A stretch of 43,970 nucleotides of DNA from Lachnospiraceae bacterium (GCA_017532145.1 JAFXJR010000106.1:1-43970), one strand, 5' to 3'; positions 1 to 9,732 are shown, counted from the stretch's first letter. Notes: generated by a model from the letters alone, not told the origin. Made by a program: numbers and translations.

Positions 1-57
1 CCGACACCTCATCCGACCTCGCTGGCGCTCGGCCACCTTCCCCTCGAGGGGAAGTCT
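1..57. repeat. Palindromic intergenic repeat, cut by the window edge
   Basis: Positions 37-54 form a perfect 18-bp palindrome, CTTCCCCTCGAGGGGAAG. Just left of it, 13-32 form a weaker inverted repeat (CCGA...TCGG ends). The stretch is far more GC-rich than its surroundings. It lies between the spoIVB stop codon and the expected position of spo0A. From memory, similar GC-rich palindromic units are scattered in gut Firmicutes genomes; I could not check this. It could act as a transcript-end hairpin or be a REP-like or MITE-like element. Confidence 0.5.
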
Positions 58-1386
58 TTAGCTTGCTGCGGTCAGCATGTTTTCAATGAAGATGCCGTAG
101 CCGCGGGTGGGGTCGTTTACCAGCACATGGGTCACCGCACCCACCAGTTTGCCATCCTGAATGATCGGGCTGCCGCTCATCCCCTGAACAATTCCCCCAG
201 TCAGTGCTAACAGCTTAGGATCCGTAATCTGAAGAACTATCCCCCGGTTCACACTGTCATTTTCCAAGCTAATCTCCAGAATCTCTACATCATAATAGTG
301 GGCTTCCCCATCAATACTGCAGATAATCTGGGCAGGTCCTGTTACCAACTCCTGCTTTAGTCCTATGGACAAGGGTTCTGAAATTATGGCTTCTTCCTGT
401 TTTCCATTATAGGTACCAAAGATTCCAGCTGTTGTATTCTGTGTAATTTTTCCAATTACCTGAGAGGCATCATACTCAATATATCCGGTCAGTTCACCGG
501 GAGAGCCATTGCTTCCTCTGGTAATCCCAACAATTTCCGTATGGTACAAGGTTCCCTTTTCCAGTTCCATCAAAGTACTGGTATCCACATCATTAATCCC
601 ATGTCCCAAGGCACCAAAGGAGGAATCTTCACTGAGATAAGTCATCGTACCTACTCCCTGTGCATTGTCCCTAATCCAGATTCCTATTTTGTAGTCACCG
701 GACTGGCTGGTTTGAGGCTTTACTTTTAAGGTTAGATTTTCTCCCCCTCGCCGCACCCCCAGTACCAGTTCCTGACCCTCACTGTGCTTTACCATTTCTA
801 CAAAATCACTCTTTCCTGTTACTACCTCATCGTTTACCTGAGTAATGTAGTCTCCAGATTGCAGAATATATTCAGAAGGAGAACAGCTTTGTCCATCCTC
901 TCCCATAAACTCTCCTACTCCTATTACTAAAACACCATTGGTTTTCACATAAATCCCTACAGGAATACCTGCAGGTATCAGTGTCTTATCCTGTATTACC
1001 TGCAAATCTACAGTCTTGAGTGGAATAATTCCAAACAGCTTTAAATCCAGTACATATTTTTCTATCTGATTAGCCTTTAACGTTACCGGCTTGGCCAAAT
1101 CGATGTGGATACTGTCCTTGGGTATATTGGATTCCGGCTGTCCACTGACCTCCAGTATCTTCTCCTTGTACAGATTCCCTGACACTGGCATCTGTAAATC
1201 CAGTGTCTGCTCCACTCCTGCCTTTATCCTGATACAGGAAGGCACCTTCCTCCATAACGTAAAATAGCAACTAAAAATCAGAGCAATACTGGCAACTGCC
1301 AGCAACAAACAGAGAAATACCCGATATCTGTCTTCTCTGCTCGCTGTTCTATTCCTTCTTCCTCCCAAGTCGTCACATCCTTTCAC
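58..1386 (-). CDS. spoIVB: SpoIVB, S55-family sporulation signalling serine protease
   Basis: SpoIVB is made in the forespore, crosses the inner forespore membrane and cleaves SpoIVFA, which triggers pro-sigma-K processing in the mother cell. The 442-residue protein has an N-terminal membrane anchor (about 24-45), a PDZ-like region (about 140-225) and the S55 peptidase domain. Its catalytic His is in ALGHGI (His262) and its nucleophile in GMSGSP (Ser404), both intact. The start is GTG, preceded by GAGGG at 6 nt. The gene follows recN, as in many clostridia, and spo0A normally comes next. A CATACTA element at 1434-1440 (minus strand) resembles a forespore sigma-F/G -10, but its -35 is weak. 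The family call is firm; the promoter is inference. Confidence 0.96.
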   Translation of the reverse strand: MKGCDDLGGRRNRTASREDRYRVFLCLLLAVASIALIFSCYFTLWRKVPSCIRIKAGVEQTLDLQMPVSGNLYKEKILEVSGQPESNIPKDSIHIDLAKPVTLKANQIEKYVLDLKLFGIIPLKTVDLQVIQDKTLIPAGIPVGIYVKTNGVLVIGVGEFMGEDGQSCSPSEYILQSGDYITQVNDEVVTGKSDFVEMVKHSEGQELVLGVRRGGENLTLKVKPQTSQSGDYKIGIWIRDNAQGVGTMTYLSEDSSFGALGHGINDVDTSTLMELEKGTLYHTEIVGITRGSNGSPGELTGYIEYDASQVIGKITQNTTAGIFGTYNGKQEEAIISEPLSIGLKQELVTGPAQIICSIDGEAHYYDVEILEISLENDSVNRGIVLQITDPKLLALTGGIVQGMSGSPIIQDGKLVGAVTHVLVNDPTRGYGIFIENMLTAAS

Positions 1387-1461
1387 ATTAAACCCTCATC
1401 TGTTTTGTATGGCATACCGCCACAGCATGAAAGTAGTATGTGACAAACCTGTCTATTTTAC

Positions 1462-3150
1462 TTATGAATATTGTTTTGAATTTTCTGCCAATTCCTTCAT
1501 TTCTCTGGCATTCTGTAAGGCGGCCTCTGTAATTTGGTCTCCGCCCAGCATTCTGGCCAGTTCTTTCAGGCTTTCTTCCTCCTCCAGACTGCGAATCCTG
1601 GTAACAGTTCTTTCTCCTTCTGTCCCTTTTTTTATCAAAAAATGGGTATCTGCCATAGCTGCAATCTGAGGCAGATGGGTAATACAGATTACCTGACGGT
1701 CTTTTCCTAAAATTGCCATTTTTTCAGAAACTTTCCAGGCAGTTCTGCCGCTGATTCCTGTATCGATTTCATCAAAAATCAACGTCTCTATCTGATCCTT
1801 GTCTGCTAGCACCGTTTTAAAAGCCAGCATAATTCTGGAAAGTTCTCCTCCACTGGCCACCTGACTTAAAGGCTTTAAACTTTCTCCCTTATTGGTGGAA
1901 ATCATAAATTCCACATCGTCATATCCCTCTTCTGTTAGCTGCTGCAGCTGAGGGGTGACACAGATTTCAAATTGAATTTCTTCAAAATTTAAATCCTGCA
2001 GTGCCTGTTTTAATTTTTTTCCCAACTCTGCAGCAGCTTTTTTTCGCTTCTCTGACAATCGTTCAGACTCTATCAGCAGCAGCTTTTGCAGTTCTTCTGC
2101 TCTGTGCAGAATTTCCTGGCGATAGACTTCAAAATTTTCTAAAATATGCAGTCTCTCCTCCCCCTGCTGCCTATAGGCTGCTACTGCCTCCAGGCTTTTT
2201 CCATATTTTGCTTTTAGATGATTCAATAGATTCAATCGGCTTTCTGTCTGGAGAAAATCTTCTTCCTCAAACTCCAGTCCCTCCATGTATTCTGCTGCTG
2301 CTCTATTAAAGTCACTTAACAGACCGTCAACATCCAAAAGCTGGGACTCCAAATCTGCCAGAGCCTCATCATAAGAAGATACACTCCTTAACTCCTTCAA
2401 CGCTCTGCCTACATTTTCTCCTGCACTTTCTCCACTTCCCCATCCAGTCAGCCGATACATAGCTGCCACAGCTTCCTTAATCCTGCGTCCATTCAGCATT
2501 TTCCGGTAGAGCTGCTCCATTTCCTCATCCTCTCCCGGACGGATTGCTGCCTGTGTAATTTCATCTATCTCAAACCGCAGAAACTCTGCTTCCTTTCTGC
2601 GTCCTGCCTCATCCTGTCCCTTTTTCTCCAATTCCTTTAGCAGTCCCACATACTCCTGATACTTCTCCTGGATTCTCTTTTTCAGCTCTGCAGCTATACT
2701 GCCCGCATAGTCATCCAAAATCTCCTTATGCTTTCTTTTGTTTAATAAAGACTGATGTTCATGCTGACCATGGATGTCTAAAAGGATTTCAGCAATACCC
2801 TGTAGCTGCTTGGCTCCTACAGTTTCCCCACAGGCCTTACAGACGCTTCTGGAAGGCATAATCTTTCTTTGCAGCACAAAGCTGCCATCCTCTTCCGGAA
2901 AAAAATCCAGCTCCTTCAATCTTTCTGCCTGATGTTTATTCAATGAAAACACCAGTTCAATCAGAGCATAATCCGCACCGGTACGAATCAGCTCCTTATC
3001 TGCTTTTCCTCCTAATGCCAGGCTTACCGAGCCAAGAATCACCGACTTACCTGCTCCGGTCTCGCCAGTCAGAATATTTAGTCCCTTACCAAAGCAAACA
3101 TCTTCCTCATCAATCAGTGCCAGATTTTTCACATGTAAACTTTCTAACAT
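1462..3150 (-). CDS. recN: RecN, DNA double-strand break repair SMC-like ATPase
   Basis: RecN gathers at DNA double-strand breaks and helps recombinational repair with RecA. The 562-residue length is normal for the family. The Walker A motif GETGAGKS is at residues 29-36, followed by a long coiled coil (roughly 150-380). Near the C-terminus are the ABC signature ASGGELS (about 432-438) and the Walker B FDEIDTG (about 459-465). The start is the ATG that places the usual N-terminal strand (MLESLHVKNLALI) at residue 1. It lies 10 nt downstream of argR and 75 nt upstream of spoIVB, an arrangement conserved in clostridia. Confidence 0.97.
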   Translation of the reverse strand: MLESLHVKNLALIDEEDVCFGKGLNILTGETGAGKSVILGSVSLALGGKADKELIRTGADYALIELVFSLNKHQAERLKELDFFPEEDGSFVLQRKIMPSRSVCKACGETVGAKQLQGIAEILLDIHGQHEHQSLLNKRKHKEILDDYAGSIAAELKKRIQEKYQEYVGLLKELEKKGQDEAGRRKEAEFLRFEIDEITQAAIRPGEDEEMEQLYRKMLNGRRIKEAVAAMYRLTGWGSGESAGENVGRALKELRSVSSYDEALADLESQLLDVDGLLSDFNRAAAEYMEGLEFEEEDFLQTESRLNLLNHLKAKYGKSLEAVAAYRQQGEERLHILENFEVYRQEILHRAEELQKLLLIESERLSEKRKKAAAELGKKLKQALQDLNFEEIQFEICVTPQLQQLTEEGYDDVEFMISTNKGESLKPLSQVASGGELSRIMLAFKTVLADKDQIETLIFDEIDTGISGRTAWKVSEKMAILGKDRQVICITHLPQIAAMADTHFLIKKGTEGERTVTRIRSLEEEESLKELARMLGGDQITEAALQNAREMKELAENSKQYS

Positions 3151-3160
3151 TCCTCTACTC

Positions 3161-3613
3161 CTAGCCCTCCATCATTCTATGGATTTTTTCCATAACCGTA
3201 TGAGTATCCTCTACGGTTCTCACTGCCATCATAATGGTATCATCCCCCGCAATGGAACCCACGATTTCCCGCAATTTCATGGCATCAACAGCTGCTGCTA
3301 CTGCCATTGCCATCCCGGGAACAGTACGAATAACCAGAATATTTTGTGCCATATCCATGGATAGAAATCCATCCTTAAGTACACGAATATATTTTTCTCC
3401 CAAATGGCTGTCATCCTGTTTGAAAAAAACATATTTCTGCTTTCCATTTCCTGTGGCTATTTTTGAAAGAGTGAGCTCACGGATATCCCTGGACACTGTA
3501 GCCTGTGTCACCTGAAAGCCGGCCTCTCTTAGCTTTTCTGCTAACTCATCCTGTGTCTCAATGTCATAATTTTCAATTAATTCCACTATCTTGCAGTGTC
3601 TGTTTCTTTTCAT
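3161..3613 (-). CDS. argR: ArgR/AhrC arginine repressor
   Basis: ArgR is a hexameric arginine-responsive regulator of arginine synthesis and breakdown. The 150-residue protein has an N-terminal winged helix (about 1-70, with the recognition region QATVSRDIREL) and a C-terminal oligomerisation and arginine-binding domain that contains the family's GDDTIM motif (about residues 122-127). The ATG start is preceded by AGGAAAGGA. It sits between nadK (51 nt upstream) and recN (10 nt downstream) in a continuous minus-strand operon. Nothing unusual is visible. Confidence 0.96.
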   Translation of the reverse strand: MKRNRHCKIVELIENYDIETQDELAEKLREAGFQVTQATVSRDIRELTLSKIATGNGKQKYVFFKQDDSHLGEKYIRVLKDGFLSMDMAQNILVIRTVPGMAMAVAAAVDAMKLREIVGSIAGDDTIMMAVRTVEDTHTVMEKIHRMMEG

Positions 3614-3664
3614 AAACTAAATCCTTTCCTTTATCATCGGTGGAAATGTTAAATACCAAATGGC

Positions 3665-4528
3665 TTAATCACTCATTTTCTTATGTAATAATTCCAAAAA
3701 ACTAACCTTGTTTATTTTTACGATTTTGGCAGTCATAACTGCTCTTTGTATTTCCACCCGATCTCCCGTATACAGGGACAGCTTACAACTGCCGTCAAAA
3801 TCCACCTCTACCTGTTGAATACTTCCCTCTCGCCCCGCACCTATTCTGATTTCTACCTTATCCTCCGGTGCCAGAATCACGCTTCTGCTATTCATCGTAT
3901 GCGGACAGACAGGCGTGACCAACATCAGCTCTGCCTTGGGTTCCACAATAGGACCCCCGGCAGAAAGATTATAGCCGGTAGAACCGGTAGGTGTAGATAA
4001 AATTACTCCATCTGCATGATATTCCCTTAAAAATTGTCCGTTTACCCATATTTGAAACCGAATAATTTGCAAAGACCCACTTCTAGTAATTACAATATCA
4101 TTTAAGGCCAGAGACTGCTCCATTCCTTTCTGTTCTTCCTGGTCTGCACGAATAATCCGGCCTGTCAGCATCATTCTCTGCTCTACTTCATAGTTGCCCT
4201 TCAGCAGCTGATGCAGAGCTTCTTCCATTCCGGCTACCTCTACCTCTGCCAAATATCCTAATGTTCCCAGATTAATACCCAATAAGGGAATATCCCTCTC
4301 TATGGTATCTCTGGCAGCCTGCAGCAAAGTTCCGTCCCCTCCCAGCACCAGAATACAATCCACATCCTCAGGAATGCAGCCGGCATCAGTATATCCTGAT
4401 TTCCGCTCCCGCTCTGCAGCCTGAATACTGCACTTTACCTGCCGTACTTCCAGATACTGCCGAATCTGATTGGTTATTTTGTGTCCACAATCCTTATGTT
4501 CATTGGTAATAATATAAAAATGTTTCAT
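3665..4528 (-). CDS. nadK: NAD kinase
   Basis: The enzyme phosphorylates NAD to NADP in the cytosol. The 287-residue protein has the diagnostic GGDGT motif at residues 63-67 and the second conserved block STPTGSTGYNLSAGGPIV in the C-terminal half, which forms the NAD-binding site. The ATG start is followed by the usual beta strand (MKHFYIITN). The gene lies 54 nt after tlyA and before argR, as in many clostridial genomes. Confidence 0.96.
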   Translation of the reverse strand: MKHFYIITNEHKDCGHKITNQIRQYLEVRQVKCSIQAAERERKSGYTDAGCIPEDVDCILVLGGDGTLLQAARDTIERDIPLLGINLGTLGYLAEVEVAGMEEALHQLLKGNYEVEQRMMLTGRIIRADQEEQKGMEQSLALNDIVITRSGSLQIIRFQIWVNGQFLREYHADGVILSTPTGSTGYNLSAGGPIVEPKAELMLVTPVCPHTMNSRSVILAPEDKVEIRIGAGREGSIQQVEVDFDGSCKLSLYTGDRVEIQRAVMTAKIVKINKVSFLELLHKKMSD

Positions 4529-4582
4529 TTGACGATTATATTTCCTTCCTGGTATCTCTCTGTCTCTGCATCCTTCCTTATC

Positions 4583-5473
4583 CTATGCCTTCTGCAGTGC
4601 CTGATGTGCCTGTTCCACTATCTGCTGCAGCGGCGCCTCCACACTTTTTTCTTGGGAAAGACCACTTTTTTCTTCGATAATAATTTTAAGCTGTTCTTCT
4701 GCTTCTGTCTCTGTCAAAGTCTCTCTTTCTTCTGATACTTCCCTTTTCCTGATATGCAGTAAATATTCTATATTTCCCTCCGGTCCCCGAATGGGAGAAT
4801 AGTCTAAGCCCAGCCATTCAAATCCCAGCAAATCCACATAATCTATCACCTTTGCTACTACTTCCTTATGGATTTCCGGCTCCCGCACTACCCCTTTTTT
4901 TCCTACCTTTTCCCTTCCTGCTTCAAACTGGGGCTTAATCAGGCAAACCATTTGCCCACCTTGTGCCAGAATATTTCTCGCCGGAAGAAGGATTCTAGTT
5001 AAGGAGATAAAGGAGACATCCACTGTAGCAAAATCAGGTATCTCCTCTATATCCTGAGGCCTCATATAACGAAAATTCGTCTTTTCCATACAGACTACTC
5101 TGCTGTCGTTTCTTAGCTTCCAGTCCAGCTGTCCATGTCCCACATCAATCGCATATACCTTCTTTGCTCCATTTTGCAGCATACAGTCGGTAAATCCTCC
5201 GGTAGAAGCTCCAATATCCATACAAATCTTATTTTCCAGTACCAGATTAAAGGAGGTAATGGCTTTCTCCAACTTGAGTCCTCCTCTGCTTACATATTTC
5301 AGACTGCTGCCCTTAATTTCAATCCGACTCTTTGTAGAATCAAAGACAGTACCTGCCTTATCCTCCCTTTGTCCATTAACAAAGACGTTTCCTGCCATAA
5401 TCACCGCTTTCGCCTTTTCCCTTGAGGCAGCATATCCCTGCTGTACCAGTAGTACATCCAAACGCTCCTTCAC
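4583..5473 (-). CDS. tlyA: TlyA-type 2'-O-ribose methyltransferase with S4 RNA-binding domain
   Basis: The TlyA family methylates ribose 2'-OH groups of rRNA; some members are annotated as hemolysin A. Residues 1-60 form an S4 RNA-binding domain. A FtsJ-like Rossmann fold follows, with the SAM loop DIGASTGGFTDCML near residues 86-100. After about residue 245 there is an acidic, Glu-rich and Gln-rich tail of about 50 residues, which is longer than in many homologues and looks disordered. It is in the operon between dxs (15 nt upstream) and nadK. The enzyme family is clear, but the exact rRNA target in this organism is not. Confidence 0.93.
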   Translation of the reverse strand: MKERLDVLLVQQGYAASREKAKAVIMAGNVFVNGQREDKAGTVFDSTKSRIEIKGSSLKYVSRGGLKLEKAITSFNLVLENKICMDIGASTGGFTDCMLQNGAKKVYAIDVGHGQLDWKLRNDSRVVCMEKTNFRYMRPQDIEEIPDFATVDVSFISLTRILLPARNILAQGGQMVCLIKPQFEAGREKVGKKGVVREPEIHKEVVAKVIDYVDLLGFEWLGLDYSPIRGPEGNIEYLLHIRKREVSEERETLTETEAEEQLKIIIEEKSGLSQEKSVEAPLQQIVEQAHQALQKA

Positions 5474-5488
5474 GCTTCCCCTTCTCCT

Positions 5489-7363
5489 TTATTTTTCTTC
5501 TGCTGCCTGGTATACTGCAAGCACTCTTTTTATAATAGAATCTGCATCAATACCGATTTCTTTTTTTAATACCTCTACATTGCCATGCTCCACATATTCA
5601 TCCGGAATAGCTATGGTAAGCAAACGAATGTTCTCTGTTCTGTTGTCCAAAGCTTCCCTTACCTTTTCTCCAAATCCTCCGCTGAGCACATTTTCCTCCA
5701 TTGTCACCAACAATTTATGCCGAGAAGCTGCTTTGATGATAGCCTCCTCATCAATGGGCTTTACAAACCGAGCATTAATAAGAGAACAGGATTTTCCTTC
5801 TGATTTTAGCTTCTCTCTTACCTGCTCTGCTATTTTGACCATACTGCCTACTGCCATCAGGCAGATTTCTTTTTCCTCATAGATAGGCTCACTTTTCCCA
5901 TACTCAATTGGTAGACGGTATTCCTTCAAACCATCATAGGCCTCTCCTCTGGGATAGCGAATAGCCACCGGTACGCCCAGATTGAGTCCATACTTCATCA
6001 TATCTGATAGCTCCCACTTATTTTTAGGAGCCATAATATGCATATTGGGAATGGAAGAAAGATAAGAAAGATCAAAGATTCCCTGATGCGTTTCTCCATC
6101 ACTTCCTACCAGTCCTGCCCTGTCTATGGCAAACAATACCGGCAGATTCTGCAGGCAGACATCATGTAGAATCTGGTCATAGGCTCTTTGCAGAAAGGAG
6201 GAATAGATGGCTACTACTGGCTTTAAGCCTCCACTGGCCAAACCAGCAGCAAAGGTGACTGCATGCTCCTCTGCAATTCCTACATCAAAAAAACGCTCCG
6301 GAAACACATTATGGAAACGCTTTAACCCGGTACCATCCGGCATAGCTGCTGTAATAGCCACCACCTTTTCATCCCGTTCACCCAGCTTACGCATCACTGT
6401 AGAAAAAATATCGGTATAGTTCGCCTTTGTTCTGGGGTGGGTAGGCAGTCCTGTCTGGATTTCAAAAGGCTCAGCTCCATGAAACCGGGCAGGATGCTTC
6501 TCCGCAGGTGCATATCCCTTCCCCTTCTGGGTCATCACATGTACCAACACCGCTTTCTTTACCCTTTTGGCCTCTGCAAACACACGCAGCAGCTGATCCA
6601 TATCATGACCATCCACAGGTCCTAAGTAGGTTAAGCCCATATCCTCAAAAAGCATACCGGGAATTACCAGCTGCTTAAAGCTGTTTTTAGCTCGTCGAAT
6701 AAATTTTACCATCTGACTTCCATAGCGCGGAATATCCTTCAGCTTATTGTATACCCCATTTCTCAAATCCAGATAACCGGTAGCTGTCCGCATATTTCCA
6801 AGATATCGGGATACACCTCCTACATTTTCTGATATAGACATATTATTATCGTTGAGTACGATAATAAAATTGGTATCCAGTCTGGCCGCATTATTTAAGG
6901 CCTCATAAGCCATTCCTCCTGTCAGAGAACCATCTCCGATTACCGATACTACCGTATGATTTTCTCCTTTGATATCCCTGGCCTTTACCAATCCTAAACC
7001 GGCAGAAATAGAGGTAGAGGCATGTCCTGTCTCAAAAGCATCACACAGACTTTCCTTTCTCTTGGGAAATCCACTCATTCCCCCATATTTACGCAGTGTT
7101 TCAAAGCCTTCCCGTCTGCCTGTCAAAAGCTTATGTGTGTAAGATTGATGTCCCACATCCCAGATAATCTTATCCTCCGGCAGATCCAGAGACAGATGCA
7201 GAGCCATCGTTAGTTCTACCGCTCCTAAATTAGAGCCTAAATGGCCACCGGTCACACTGATTTTTTCAATCAGAAAATCCCGGATTTCCTGTGCCAGCTT
7301 CCCATATTCCTCTTCCTCGATATTTTTGATATCATTCATCTTCTGAATCTTGTCCAGTAGCAT
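5489..7363 (-). CDS. dxs: 1-deoxy-D-xylulose-5-phosphate synthase
   Basis: DXS condenses pyruvate and glyceraldehyde 3-phosphate to start the MEP isoprenoid pathway; it needs thiamine diphosphate and magnesium. The thiamine-binding motif GDGSLTGGMAYEALNNA is in the N-terminal third, and the HQSYTHKLL region and the C-terminal transketolase domains are complete. I chose the ATG at 7363 (MLLDKIQKMNDI) because AAGAGG precedes it by 6 nt and the N-terminus then matches the family. An in-frame start at 7450 would overlap ispA by 37 nt and add 29 unrelated residues. The product is 624 aa. It directly follows ispA, so two isoprenoid genes are co-transcribed. Confidence 0.96.
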   Translation of the reverse strand: MLLDKIQKMNDIKNIEEEEYGKLAQEIRDFLIEKISVTGGHLGSNLGAVELTMALHLSLDLPEDKIIWDVGHQSYTHKLLTGRREGFETLRKYGGMSGFPKRKESLCDAFETGHASTSISAGLGLVKARDIKGENHTVVSVIGDGSLTGGMAYEALNNAARLDTNFIIVLNDNNMSISENVGGVSRYLGNMRTATGYLDLRNGVYNKLKDIPRYGSQMVKFIRRAKNSFKQLVIPGMLFEDMGLTYLGPVDGHDMDQLLRVFAEAKRVKKAVLVHVMTQKGKGYAPAEKHPARFHGAEPFEIQTGLPTHPRTKANYTDIFSTVMRKLGERDEKVVAITAAMPDGTGLKRFHNVFPERFFDVGIAEEHAVTFAAGLASGGLKPVVAIYSSFLQRAYDQILHDVCLQNLPVLFAIDRAGLVGSDGETHQGIFDLSYLSSIPNMHIMAPKNKWELSDMMKYGLNLGVPVAIRYPRGEAYDGLKEYRLPIEYGKSEPIYEEKEICLMAVGSMVKIAEQVREKLKSEGKSCSLINARFVKPIDEEAIIKAASRHKLLVTMEENVLSGGFGEKVREALDNRTENIRLLTIAIPDEYVEHGNVEVLKKEIGIDADSIIKRVLAVYQAAEEK

Positions 7364-7413
7364 ATCCATCCTCTTGTAGCTGTAAAGGTGTAAAACAGCT
7401 ACGTCCTCTTTCT

Positions 7414-8319
7414 TTATTTTTCCCTGGTTATTAACTGTCTTACCAGGCATTCCAAAAATCTGTTTCTATACTCCTGAAAGGACTCCAGTATTCCAATTGC
7501 TTTTGCAGACATACTTTCCACATCCCGTTTAGCTTCTTCCAATCCCTTTTGTTCTACATAGGTCTTTTTATTATTCTTTGCATCACTGCCTATGGGTTTA
7601 CCCAGGCTTTCCAGACTACCTGTTACATCCAGAATATCATCCTGAATCTGAAAGGCTAAACCAATCTGATAGCCACAGTCCTCCAATCGTTTTACCATTT
7701 CTTCAGAGGCACCAGCCAAAGTAGCTCCCACCATCAACGCTGCCTGAATCAGTGCTGCCGTCTTATGGGCATGAATAAACGTCAGCTGCTGCATCGTCAT
7801 CTCCTGCCCCATCCCTTCGGCCTCTATGTCTGCTACCTGTCCTCCAATCATTCCATAAACACCTGCTTTTTTGGCAAAGATAACCAGTGCCTGAGCTGCC
7901 AGCAGACGTTCTCTTTCCCCTTCTGCCTTTGCTACAGCTTCTGCTGCCGTTTCATAAGCCAGATTCAGCAATCCATCCCCTGCCAGTAAAGCCATACCTT
8001 GTCCATATACTGCATGGGTGGTCTTTTTTCCCCTGCGATACTCATCATCATCCATACAGGGCAGGTCGTCATGCACCAGCGAATAGGTATGTACCATTTC
8101 TATTGCAGCTACAAAAGGCTCCACAATTCTTTCCTTCCCCCCAAACATCTGATAAGCCTCTAACATCAGCAGCGGACGCAGACGCTTGCCTCCGGCTAAT
8201 ATACTGTAATTCATCGCCTTCAGGACGGTCTTTTGAAAACCAGACTCCAGGGGAAGGTAATCCATAAGTATTTCCTCTATTTTTTTAATCTTCTTGTCCA
8301 ATTCCTGATTAAAATTCAT
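7414..8319 (-). CDS. ispA: Polyprenyl synthetase (geranyl/farnesyl diphosphate synthase)
   Basis: The enzyme joins isopentenyl diphosphate to allylic diphosphates to make C10-C15 prenyl diphosphates. The first aspartate-rich motif, DDLPCMDDD, is at about residues 84-92 and the second, DDILD, is in the C-terminal half. The GGKRLRP substrate-binding motif is also present. I prefer the ATG at 8319 (MNFNQELDKKI), which has GGAG 6 nt upstream; the ATG at 8331 has its AGG touching the start codon. Either way the gene overlaps the end of xseB, suggesting translational coupling. Product-length specificity cannot be read from sequence alone. Confidence 0.95.
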   Translation of the reverse strand: MNFNQELDKKIKKIEEILMDYLPLESGFQKTVLKAMNYSILAGGKRLRPLLMLEAYQMFGGKERIVEPFVAAIEMVHTYSLVHDDLPCMDDDEYRRGKKTTHAVYGQGMALLAGDGLLNLAYETAAEAVAKAEGERERLLAAQALVIFAKKAGVYGMIGGQVADIEAEGMGQEMTMQQLTFIHAHKTAALIQAALMVGATLAGASEEMVKRLEDCGYQIGLAFQIQDDILDVTGSLESLGKPIGSDAKNNKKTYVEQKGLEEAKRDVESMSAKAIGILESFQEYRNRFLECLVRQLITREK

Positions 8320-8524
8320 CAATGTCTCCATCCTCGTTAATTCGCAATACTCTCTTTTCTACTCTGTCTATTTTATCATTACAATATTTCAGGATTTTCA
8401 TTCCCTGCTGATAAATCTGAAAGGATTCCTCCAGGGTAATCTCCTCTGCCTCCAGCTTTTCCACTGTTTCTTCCAGCTTTTCAAAAGCCTCCTCCAACGT
8501 TAATTCCTGTCTGTTTTCTCCCAT
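8309..8524 (-). CDS. xseB: Exodeoxyribonuclease VII small subunit
   Basis: This is the small subunit of exonuclease VII, which degrades single-stranded DNA from both ends together with XseA. The 71 residues match the family, with the typical FEKLEETVEKLEAEEITLEES helical region. It overlaps the 3' end of the interrupted xseA frame (which would end at 8500) and the 5' end of ispA. This tight packing means the three genes are translated as a coupled set. Confidence 0.95.
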   Translation of the reverse strand: MGENRQELTLEEAFEKLEETVEKLEAEEITLEESFQIYQQGMKILKYCNDKIDRVEKRVLRINEDGDIDEF

Positions 8525-9732
8525 TCTACTGTCTCCTTCTCTAAGGCTTTTGCTCTAATCCATCCATTTCGTACATGAACCTGCAGCAGGCTGCCAATTT
8601 CTACCCGATGAATATCGGTAACCGTTCTTCCCTCTCCATCAGAGACATAAGCAAAACCCTGATTCAGCTTGTCTAAGGGAGAAAGTCCCTTTAACCGTTC
8701 AATCCAGACTGCCAGCTGATGTCACTTCTTTGTTAAAACAGCTTCCATAGCTTTTTCCAGCTCTTCCTCCAACTTCATTGCATAGGTTCGTTTTTCCCGA
8801 ATCTGGTTAGCAGGACTTAAGTATTTTAATCTGGTAGACAACTGCTCCAGCTTACCCCTTTCTTTGCTCAATCTGTTGTCCATCAGCCTGTCCAACCTAT
8901 AGCCATAGTCCTGTAAAATTGCTTCCAGTCTGGTATATTCATAGACAGCCAGCTCAGCCGCTGCTGAAGGAGTAGGTGCTCTTAAGTCTGCCACAAAATC
9001 TGCAATGGTAGTATCTGTCTCATGCCCTACTGCAGAAATAATCGGAATCTGACAGTCAAAAATCGCCTGTGCTACAGTCTCCTCATTAAATCCCCACAAA
9101 TCCTCAATAGAGCCACCACCTCTGCCTACAATTATCACATCTACTCCATACTGCTCCAGAGTCTGAATCCCTTTAGCAATAGAAGCTGCCGCCTGCTCAC
9201 CCTGAACAATGGCAGGATAGAGGATAATCTGTACATAGGGATTACGTCTGGATGCCACCTGGATAATATCTCTGACTGCTGCTCCTGTGGCAGCTGTTAC
9301 CACTCCCAGCGTCTTAATATAGGGAGGTATAGGCTGCTTATAACAGGAAGCAAACATTCCCTTCTCCTCCAGCTGTATCTTTAGCTGTTCAAACCGTTCA
9401 TAGAGCAGACCTGCACCTTCCAGAATAATCTGCCGGGCATAAAGCTGATATTTACCATCCCTTTCATAGACATCCACAGTTCCTGCCACTACTACCTGCT
9501 GACCCTCCTGCATCCGAAAAGAAAGACCGGAACGGTTTCCCGCAAACATTACACAGGAAATCGTTCCTTTCTCATCCTTTAAAGTAAAATAAATATGACC
9601 CGAGGAATGATATTTGCAGTTACTGACTTCTCCTTTAACAAATACAGACTGCAGCATAAAATCCTGGGCAAACATATTCTTGATATATGAATTCACTTGT
9701 GCAACAGTGTATACATTCTGTTTCATTCCCAT
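8500..9732 (-). pseudogene. xseA: Exodeoxyribonuclease VII large subunit, interrupted by an in-frame TGA
   Basis: XseA is the catalytic large subunit of exonuclease VII. Residues 1-336 (8722-9732) contain the OB-fold and the catalytic domain, with GRGGGSIEDLWGFNEE and the SAVGHETDTTIAD block. A TGA at 8722-8724 then stops the frame. The same frame continues without a shift as HQLAVWIERLKGLSPLDKL and on to a TAA at 8500-8502, which is the conserved XseA C-terminal domain. Without the TGA the protein would be 410 aa, the usual size. CGA (Arg) to TGA is a one-base change that fits the basic context. The break is a nonsense mutation, a sequence error or recoding; the first two are more likely. 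The lost part would be about 73 residues. Confidence 0.9.

Noticed and set aside
8722-8724. Selenocysteine or an altered code as the reason for the TGA in xseA
   Set aside because: XseA has no known selenocysteine form, TGA ends other genes normally here, and a one-base CGA to TGA change explains it.
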